Source: a bacterium UBA4883 (GTDB lineage: Bacteria; Bacillota; Clostridia; Oscillospirales; Acutalibacteraceae). From it: a stretch of DNA of 11,342 bases. A program made the translations under genes and the position numbers. The stretch is taken from contig DHDF01000035.1 in NCBI GenBank assembly GCA_002399225.1, positions 12,425 through 23,766 on the forward strand, written 5' to 3'. The notes under the pieces were generated by a model. That model saw only the letters and a list, made by a program, of their open reading frames with translations, had not been told where the DNA came from and ran no database searches. Shown here piece by piece: positions 6,142 through 11,342 of the stretch. The stretch's first letter is position 1; every line of letters begins with the position of its first letter.

Positions 6142-7158
6142 TCAGCCGGCTGCGGGAATCTGCTGGGTAATGCAGTGGATATCTCCGCCCTCCCGCACCA
6201 GCGGGATCCCGTTTACCTTCCGGATTTTCCGGCGGGGAAACACCCCGCGCAGAATTTCTTCCGCGGCCCGATCCGTTTTCTCTGCGTCTTCGCCGAAAAC
6301 CGGCAGAATCAGGCCGCCGTTGACTAGGTAAAAGTTGATATAGCTGAGCGTCAGCCGGAGACCGTCGTAATAGCGCGCGGGCGGCTGTGGAAGCTCAATT
6401 ACTTCCATAGGCCGGCCGGACGCGTCCCGCGCGGTGTGCAGAATTCTGCGGTTTTCTTCCGTGATTTCATAATTGTTGTCCGCCGGGTCGCTGCAGGTCT
6501 GGAAAAGCACCGCACCGGGCCGGGCAAAGCACGCGATGTTGTCCACATGCCCGTCCGTTTCGTCGCCCGCAAGTCCCTGGTTCAGCCAGAGAATCTTCTC
6601 TGCACCGAGAGAACTGAGCAGAATTTTTTCAATTTTTTCCCGGCTGAGCCCGGGGTTGCGGTTCGGGTTGAGCAGGCATTGCGCAGTGGTCAGCAGAGTC
6701 CCCTGCCCGTCCGTGTGAATCGAGCCGCCCTCCAGCACAATCGGCACATCCGTCCGCGGAATTTCCAGGTGCTCCAGCACGGCGCGCGCTGCCTCGTGGT
6801 CCGGCTCCGACGGGAAATATTTTCCGCCCCAGGCGTTGAACTGCCAGCGGATGCCGAGCCGCGTTCCGTCCTCCCTCTTTACGACGGTGGGGCCGCTGTC
6901 CCGCACCCAGGCATCGCTGTGAGGAGTGGAAAAAATCTCGGCGGCCCCGCCGCAGAGCTGCTCCGCTTGCCGAGCAGTGTCCTCCGCCGCAATGACCGTC
7001 ACGGGCTCAAAGGCCGCGACCGCCCGCGCCGCCGCCGCGTAACCCGCGCAGATTTCTTCATAACTTTCTGGGTAGATGAGGGATTCTCGCACGGGCCACT
7101 GGATCAGCGTCCGCTCATGCGGTTCCCACTCTGCCGGCATCCTTCCGGTTCCTGCCAT
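6142..7158 (-). CDS. aguA: Agmatine deiminase
   Basis: Guanidino-group modifying enzyme that deiminates agmatine to N-carbamoylputrescine and ammonia; cytoplasmic. The product is 338 residues. Family motifs in order: MPAEWEPHERTLIQWP (7-22), WVRDSGPT (84-91) with D87, NAWGGKY (108-114), LEGGSIHTDGQGTLLTT (142-158), GDETDGHVDN (198-207) with H204, and the nucleophile C329 in REGGDIHCITQQIP (322-335). The frame is open to an ATG at 7230, but the promoter -10 at 7198-7193 lies inside that extension. The ATG at 7158 follows GGAGG by 7 bases and is chosen; an ATG at 7164 is only one base from the ribosome binding site. The enzyme feeds aguB directly downstream. The usual catabolic partners (putrescine carbamoyltransferase, carbamate kinase) are absent, so this is the amidase-type pathway. 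Confidence 0.94.
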   Translation of the reverse strand: MAGTGRMPAEWEPHERTLIQWPVRESLIYPESYEEICAGYAAAARAVAAFEPVTVIAAEDTARQAEQLCGGAAEIFSTPHSDAWVRDSGPTVVKREDGTRLGIRWQFNAWGGKYFPSEPDHEAARAVLEHLEIPRTDVPIVLEGGSIHTDGQGTLLTTAQCLLNPNRNPGLSREKIEKILLSSLGAEKILWLNQGLAGDETDGHVDNIACFARPGAVLFQTCSDPADNNYEITEENRRILHTARDASGRPMEVIELPQPPARYYDGLRLTLSYINFYLVNGGLILPVFGEDAEKTDRAAEEILRGVFPRRKIRKVNGIPLVREGGDIHCITQQIPAAG

Positions 7159-7192
7159 TTTCATACCTCCCGGACCGTTCTGCATCTTTTTT

Positions 7193-7198
7193 ATTATA
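7193..7198 (-). promoter_or_regulatory. Extended -10 promoter of aguA-aguB
   Basis: Minus-strand TATAAT (7198-7193) is a perfect -10 box with TG one base before it (TGTTATAAT). No good -35 hexamer lies 16-18 bases upstream. The predicted start near 7186 gives a short leader and supports the translation start at 7158. Confidence 0.6.
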
Positions 7199-7277
7199 AC
7201 ATGTCCCTCTTTAAAAATCACTTTGCACAAGAGGTTTTGCTAATTTTATTCTTTTCAACTTTTTCGATTCAGATTCT

Positions 7278-7306
7278 TTGCATTTGATGGAAGTTTCGTC
7301 TATAAT
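7278..7306 (+). promoter_or_regulatory. Promoter of the hydrogenase operon
   Basis: TATAAT (7301-7306) is a perfect -10 box, with TTGCAT (7278-7283) 17 bases upstream as a weak -35. The predicted start near 7313 gives a leader of about 83 nt. The poor -35 would suit a regulated promoter. Confidence 0.55.
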
Positions 7307-7310
7307 AAAG

Positions 7311-7334
7311 TGAATTTTCTCAGCACAAAATTCA
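7311..7334. repeat. Inverted repeat at the start of the hydrogenase transcript
   Basis: TGAATTTT (7311-7318) and AAAATTCA (7327-7334) are exact 8-base inverse complements separated by 8 bases, covering about +1 to +22. The position suits a repressor site. A weaker pair, TTGCA (7355-7359) and TGCAA (7375-7379), lies downstream. I see no match to the TTGTTAAN4TTAACAA-type Rex site that would be expected for simple NADH/NAD control. Confidence 0.4.
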
Positions 7335-7395
7335 AGATTAAATTTTACGGTTTGTTGCAAAATATTCTTTTCAATGCAAAAATGGAGGAGATCTT

Positions 7396-9231
7396 TTGAG
7401 TAGACTGGTTGTTACAACACCCGACAAAGCCCAAACAACGGTGGAAGGGCTTTACCGAGACCTGGAGCGCCGGATTGTGGCAAGCCCGCCCGGGCTTTGC
7501 CCAGTGGATCTGGCATCTTCTTTTTTAAAACTGTGCCGGGCGCAAACGTGTGGAAAATGCGTCCCCTGCCGCGTTGGGCTGGCGCAGCTTGAAAATCTTT
7601 TGGAAGATGTGCTGGAGCACCGCGCGACGATGCGAACGCTCGATCTGATTGAAAAGACCGCACGCGTGATCGTTGAGACAGCCGACTGTGCAATCGGCTG
7701 GGAGGCGGCCGGTATGGTGCTGCGCGGCGTGCGCGGCTTTCGAGGAGACTATGAAAAACATATTGTGAGCGGTCGCTGTTCCTGCAGTCTGGACCAGTCT
7801 GTGCCATGTGTTGCACTGTGCCCGGCCGGGGTGGATATCCCTGGATACATCGCGCTTGTCGCGGATGGGCGGAGCGAGGATGCGGTTCGGTTGATTCGGA
7901 AAGATAATCCGTTTCCGGTATCGTGCGGGTATGTCTGCGAACATCCGTGTGAAGCGCGATGCCGCCGGAACATGATTGACGATTCCGTCAATATCCGCGG
8001 ACTCAAGCGGTTTGCGGCAGACCATGCGGGGAAGGTTCCCGTCCCGGCCTGCGCGCCCTCTACCGGGAAGCGGATCGCCGTAATCGGGGCCGGGCCGTGC
8101 GGACTCAGCGCGGCATATTTTCTGTCCCTGATGGGGCATGGTGTTACGGTTTACGAAAAACAGCGGGTGCCGGGCGGTATGCTGCTCTACGGAATTCCGA
8201 GCTTCCGGCTGCCGCGCGAAAAGCTCCGGGAAGACATCGACGCGATCCTCTCAACGGGGGTGAAACTGAAAACCAGTATGGAAGTGGGGCGCAATCTCTC
8301 GGTCGCCGGCCTGACGCGCGAATACGACGCGGTTTATATCGCCATCGGAGCGCATTCCGACAGAAAGCTGGGAATCCCCGGTGAGGATCTGCACGGCGTG
8401 GTTTCCGCAGTCGAGATGCTGCGGGAGATCGGCAAGGGCAACAAGCCGGATCTCAGCTGCCGGAATGTCGCCGTCATCGGCGGGGGAAACGTGGCGATGG
8501 ACGCGGCCCGCACCGCCATGCGGCTGGGCGCGGCCCGCGTCGGGATTGTCTACCGCCGGCGGCAGAAGGATATGAGCGCGCTGCCGGAGGAAGTCGAGGG
8601 GGCCATTGCCGAAGGGTGCGAGGTGCTGAGCCTGCACGCCCCGTCGCGGATTGAAGCGGACAAGCAGGGAAATGCGTGTGCGCTCTGGCTCAGGCCGCAG
8701 ATCATCGGCAAGACCGATTCTGCCGGGCGCCCGTCCCCCAGAGACGCGAAGATCGGCGAAGTGCGGTTCCCCTGCGACCTGGTCATCGTTGCGATCGGGC
8801 AGCTGGTTGAATACGGCCCGTTTGCGGAATACGGCATTCCGGTCAGCCGGGGTGCCATTCAGACGGAAAACAGCGCAAAAGTGGAAAACGTTGCAAAGCT
8901 GTTTGCCGGCGGCGACTGTGCCAGCGGGCCCGCCACGGTGGTTCGTGCGATCGCCGCCGGAAAGGTCGCCGCGGCGAATATCGACAATTACCTCGGCTTC
9001 AACCATGAAATCACGGTGGATGTGAAAATCCCCCAGCCGAATCTCAGAGACCGTCCCCCCTGCGGAAGAGTGAACATGACTGATCGCCCGGGCGGAGAGC
9101 GCAAACGCGATTTTGAACCGGTCGAAGCGGGAATGACCCAGGAAGAAGCCATGCAGGAGGCTTCCCGCTGTCTGCGCTGCGACCATTTTGGATTCGGAAA
9201 TTTCAAGGGAGGCAGATCTGAAAGATGGTAA
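7396..9231 (+). CDS. Hydrogenase-associated NuoF-type 4Fe-4S / GltD-like flavin oxidoreductase
   Basis: A 611-residue soluble electron-transfer protein. Residues about 40-125 match the C-terminal iron-sulfur domain of NuoF, with C52, C55, C58 (TCGKCVPCRVG) and C98. The FMN and NADH domain of NuoF is absent. Next comes a GltD-like N-terminal Fe-S segment: C138 and C142 in VPCVALCPAGVDIPGY, then C177, C181, C185 and C189. The FAD site is AVIGAGPCGLSAAYF (228-242) and PGGMLLYGIPSFRLP (259-273). The pyridine-nucleotide site is VIGGGNVAMDAAR (359-371), followed by VYRRR (385-389), an arginine cluster that in GltD relatives favours NADPH. LFAGGDCASGPATVV (502-516) completes FAD binding. C592 and C595 form a tail CxxC. 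The start is TTG at 7396, 5 bases after GGAGGAG. It overlaps the hydrogenase gene by 7 nt, so it probably passes electrons between NAD(P)H and that enzyme. Confidence 0.88.
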   Translation: MSRLVVTTPDKAQTTVEGLYRDLERRIVASPPGLCPVDLASSFLKLCRAQTCGKCVPCRVGLAQLENLLEDVLEHRATMRTLDLIEKTARVIVETADCAIGWEAAGMVLRGVRGFRGDYEKHIVSGRCSCSLDQSVPCVALCPAGVDIPGYIALVADGRSEDAVRLIRKDNPFPVSCGYVCEHPCEARCRRNMIDDSVNIRGLKRFAADHAGKVPVPACAPSTGKRIAVIGAGPCGLSAAYFLSLMGHGVTVYEKQRVPGGMLLYGIPSFRLPREKLREDIDAILSTGVKLKTSMEVGRNLSVAGLTREYDAVYIAIGAHSDRKLGIPGEDLHGVVSAVEMLREIGKGNKPDLSCRNVAVIGGGNVAMDAARTAMRLGAARVGIVYRRRQKDMSALPEEVEGAIAEGCEVLSLHAPSRIEADKQGNACALWLRPQIIGKTDSAGRPSPRDAKIGEVRFPCDLVIVAIGQLVEYGPFAEYGIPVSRGAIQTENSAKVENVAKLFAGGDCASGPATVVRAIAAGKVAAANIDNYLGFNHEITVDVKIPQPNLRDRPPCGRVNMTDRPGGERKRDFEPVEAGMTQEEAMQEASRCLRCDHFGFGNFKGGRSERW

Positions 9232-11003
9232 ATCTCACAATTAACGGAAAGTCCGTTCAGGCGCAGGACGGCGCCACAATTTTAGAGGCGGCCGCGGCGG
9301 CGGGCATCGTCATTCCAACCCTATGTTACTTAAAAGGAATCAATGAGATTGGGGCCTGCCGCGTCTGCGTAGTGGAATTGGAAGGAGTCGGCCGGCTGAT
9401 GACCGCCTGCAACAACCGGGTGAAAGAGGGCATGATTGTCCGAACCAGCAGTCCCCGTGTGCGGGAGGCCCGCCGGGTCATTGTAGAGCTGATCCTTTCT
9501 CAGCATGACTGCTACTGCGCCACATGCGCGCGCAGCGGGAACTGCAGCCTCCAGTCCCTGGCAAACGACCTTGGCATCCTCGACCTTCCATATCGGCGTG
9601 AACTGCCCTATTCCCCGTGGAACCGGAAGTTTCCGCTGATTCGGGACTTTTCCAAGTGCATCAAGTGCATGCGCTGCATTCAGGTCTGCAATAAAATTCA
9701 AGATATGGGAATCTGGGATGTTTCGTACACCGGTTCCCGCACGACGGTCGACGTATCCTTTAATCGAAAGATTGAAGATTCAGACTGCGCACTGTGCGGG
9801 CAGTGCGTCACGCACTGCCCGGTCGGCGCGCTGAGAGAGCGGGACGACACGGAACAGGCCTTTGCCGCACTGGCGGATCCGCAGACAATCACCGTGGTGC
9901 AGATTGCCCCGGCAGTCCGGGCGGCATGGGGCGAATCGCTGGGGCTGGACCGCGGACAGGCAACCGTGGGGCGTCTGGTAGCTGCTCTGCGTAGGATTGG
10001 ATTCGATTATATTTTTGACACCGCATTCAGTGCGGACCTGACGGTGATCGAAGAAGGAAGCGAATTCCTGCGTCGGCTGAAAACGCGCGGAGACAATCCA
10101 TTGCCGATGTTCACCTCCTGCTGCCCCGGCTGGATCCGTTTTCTGAGGTCGCAGTATCCCGATTTTACCGACCAGCTTTCCACTGCGAAATCTCCGCAGC
10201 AGATGTTTGGGGCCGTGGCAAAAAGTTACTATGCAAAGCTTCTGAAGGTGCCTCCGGAGCGGATTTGCTGTATTTCCGTCATGCCGTGCCTCGCGAAGAA
10301 ATGGGAAGCTGAACTTCCCGGAATGGACAGCGCCGGAACAAGGCGGGATGTGGACGTCGTCCTGACCACCCGCGAGGTAGATCGTATGATCCGCGCGGAG
10401 CATATTCCGGTCCGTGACCTTGAGGAGGAGGCATTCGACGCGCCGCTTGGCGCCAGCTCAGGCGCGGGCGTGATCTTCGGCGCAACCGGCGGAGTGATGG
10501 AAGCCGCTCTGCGCAGCGCGTATTACCTGACCTCCGGGAAAAACCCGGATCCCGACGCTTTCCGGAGCGTGCGCGGCATGGACGGCTGGAAAGAAGCTTC
10601 TTTCGACCTGAGCGGCACGCCTCTGAAAGTGGCGGTTGTCAGCGGCCTTGGAAACACGAGACGGCTGATGGAGGCAGTCCGCCTGGGACGGGTACACTAC
10701 GATTTTGTGGAGGTCATGGCGTGCCCCGGCGGCTGCTCCGGCGGCGGCGGGCAGCCGATCCGCGAGGGAGAAGAACTGGCCGGGAACCGCGCGCAGAACT
10801 TGTACGGCCTTGACAGGAACAGTGAGATTCGCTTTGCCCATGAAAATCCGGAGGTCATCCGCATTTATCGGGATTACATAGGGAAACCGCTTTCCCAGCG
10901 GGCCCATGATTTGCTTCATACGGATCATCGGCTTTGGGAGGTGCCTCTTTCCCCGCGCGGAACGGATCGGGTGAAAGAGAAGCCCATCCGGGAGGACTGG
11001 TAG
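9225..11003 (+). CDS. hydA: [FeFe] hydrogenase, group A, CpI-like modular form
   Basis: Reversible H2 formation and oxidation; cytoplasmic and oxygen-sensitive. The 592 residues follow the clostridial CpI layout almost position for position. A [2Fe-2S] domain has C34, C45, C48, C62. The His-Cys3 cluster is H94, C98, C101, C107. Two ferredoxin 4Fe-4S clusters use C145/148/151/155 and C188/191/194/198. The H-cluster motifs are TSCCPGW (297-303), MPCLAKKWEAE (353-363) and EVMACPGGCSGGGGQP (496-511) with C500 and C504. C299, EExxE (276-280) and S319 of the known proton path are kept. Position 356 is Leu where CpI has Thr. The ATG at 9225 overlaps the upstream stop (ATGGTAA); GGGAGG lies 12 bases upstream. 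Its partner is the flavoprotein just upstream; the maturases HydE, HydF and HydG are not in the window. Confidence 0.96.
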   Translation: MVNLTINGKSVQAQDGATILEAAAAAGIVIPTLCYLKGINEIGACRVCVVELEGVGRLMTACNNRVKEGMIVRTSSPRVREARRVIVELILSQHDCYCATCARSGNCSLQSLANDLGILDLPYRRELPYSPWNRKFPLIRDFSKCIKCMRCIQVCNKIQDMGIWDVSYTGSRTTVDVSFNRKIEDSDCALCGQCVTHCPVGALRERDDTEQAFAALADPQTITVVQIAPAVRAAWGESLGLDRGQATVGRLVAALRRIGFDYIFDTAFSADLTVIEEGSEFLRRLKTRGDNPLPMFTSCCPGWIRFLRSQYPDFTDQLSTAKSPQQMFGAVAKSYYAKLLKVPPERICCISVMPCLAKKWEAELPGMDSAGTRRDVDVVLTTREVDRMIRAEHIPVRDLEEEAFDAPLGASSGAGVIFGATGGVMEAALRSAYYLTSGKNPDPDAFRSVRGMDGWKEASFDLSGTPLKVAVVSGLGNTRRLMEAVRLGRVHYDFVEVMACPGGCSGGGGQPIREGEELAGNRAQNLYGLDRNSEIRFAHENPEVIRIYRDYIGKPLSQRAHDLLHTDHRLWEVPLSPRGTDRVKEKPIREDW

Positions 11004-11012
11004 CGGAAAAGG

Positions 11013-11342
11013 TCAGGAATCGGAAGAGCCTCCGCCCGTTTTTAAAGCGCGGGAAGCGTTTAATACGGCGAGAACCGAAACGCCGACGTCGGCGAAGACG
11101 GCTTCCCACATGTTGGCAAGGCCGAGTGCGCCGAGCGTGAGAATGGCGAACTTTACCCCCAGGGCAAAGACAATGTTCTGCCGCGCGATGCGGAGCGTTC
11201 GCCGCGCGATGCCGACCGCTTCCGGAATTTTAGAAGGGCGGTCGTCCATCAGGACGATGTCGGCGGCTTCAATCGCGGCATCGGAGCCAAGGCCGCCCAT
11301 CGCAATGCCGATGTCCGCGCGGGCCAGCACCGGCGCGTCGTT
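11013..11342 (-). CDS. Zn/Cd-type P1B heavy-metal ATPase, C-terminal end (truncated by window edge)
   Basis: Only the last 109 residues are present. They begin inside the P-domain hinge motif, reading NDAPVLARADIGIAMG, then AADIVLMDD, and end with the last two membrane helices (about residues 52-100). The final helix contains FADVGVSVLAVLNASRAL; an aspartate followed by a small residue and glycine at this place (DVG; DMG in CadA) is the mark of Zn2+/Cd2+/Pb2+ exporters (P1B-2) rather than Cu+ pumps. It would export divalent heavy metals across the cytoplasmic membrane using ATP. It ends 9 bases from the convergent hydrogenase stop, with no convincing terminator between. Metal specificity is inferred from this one helix. 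Confidence 0.88.
   Translation of the reverse strand, partial: NDAPVLARADIGIAMGGLGSDAAIEAADIVLMDDRPSKIPEAVGIARRTLRIARQNIVFALGVKFAILTLGALGLANMWEAVFADVGVSVLAVLNASRALKTGGGSSDS

Noticed and set aside
7159..7230. In-frame N-terminal extension of aguA to the ATG at 7230
   Set aside because: The -10 box TATAAT (7198-7193) lies inside it and the added residues do not resemble agmatine deiminases; GGAGG points to the ATG at 7158.
6436..7287. 283-codon open frame on the plus strand
   Set aside because: It is antisense to aguA and runs through the divergent promoter region; arginine-rich shadow composition.
7311..7379. Rex-type redox operator upstream of the hydrogenase operon
   Set aside because: No sequence resembling TTGTTAAN4TTAACAA is present; the inverted repeats seen are of a different type.
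7382..7399. Five-codon mini-ORF (ATG to TGA) overlapping the flavoprotein TTG start
   Set aside because: It consists of the ribosome binding site itself; no evidence of translation, and such short frames arise by chance.
8251..9186. 311-codon open frame on the minus strand
   Set aside because: It lies entirely antisense to the flavoprotein gene and has no recognisable domain.
11003..11043. Possible terminator for hydA before a run of five T
   Set aside because: Only 4-5 bp stems can be formed and the T run lies within the P-type ATPase coding sequence; too weak to call.

Overview
The window looks like chromosomal DNA of a GC-rich anaerobic Firmicute of the class Clostridia, plausibly Oscillospiraceae/Ruminococcaceae-like. 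This rests on an oxygen-sensitive [FeFe] hydrogenase, a NiaR/ECF niacin module, a DegV protein, strong Shine-Dalgarno sequences with several TTG starts, and AT-rich sigma70-type promoters between GC-rich genes. No mobile element, CRISPR array, rRNA or tRNA was recognised. Genes at both ends run out of the window.

Layout. (1) 1-449, minus: 5' part of peptide chain release factor 3 (prfC). (2) 643-1515, plus: DegV-family fatty-acid-binding protein, divergent from prfC; each has its own promoter. (3) A 23-bp-stem terminator at 1555-1607 separates degV from a convergent niacin module on the minus strand: a NiaX-like ECF transporter S component (1629-2204) and the NiaR/3H-domain repressor (2328-2849). 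Between these two lie a promoter and a direct-repeat operator candidate. (4) 3030-3206, minus: unknown 58-aa protein with its own intrinsic terminator. (5) 3452-5223, plus: a D-2-hydroxyacid dehydrogenase and an IclR regulator, overlapping by ATGA, behind a consensus promoter whose early transcribed region carries a perfect 11-bp-arm palindrome. (6) 5246-7158, minus: agmatine deiminase then N-carbamoylputrescine amidase, a two-gene route from agmatine to putrescine. (7) 7396-11003, plus: a NuoF-type 4Fe-4S domain fused to a GltD-like flavoprotein, overlapping by 7 nt with a group A [FeFe] hydrogenase. (8) 11013-11342, minus: C-terminal end of a Zn/Cd-type P1B ATPase.

How the genes fit together. 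The window is a series of small independent units, often convergent with hairpins in the short gaps. The niacin unit should let NiaR repress niacin uptake when the vitamin is plentiful. The dehydrogenase/IclR pair looks like a regulated 2-keto or 2-hydroxyacid redox step of unknown substrate. The hydrogenase pair is the most interesting part: its flavoprotein has the FAD and NAD(P)H sites of the GltD/NfnB/SfrB class plus a stand-alone NuoF iron-sulfur module, suggesting an NAD(P)H-linked soluble hydrogenase different from the usual HydABC complex. That coupling is an inference. The aguA-aguB operon is divergent from it across a roughly 240-bp control region.
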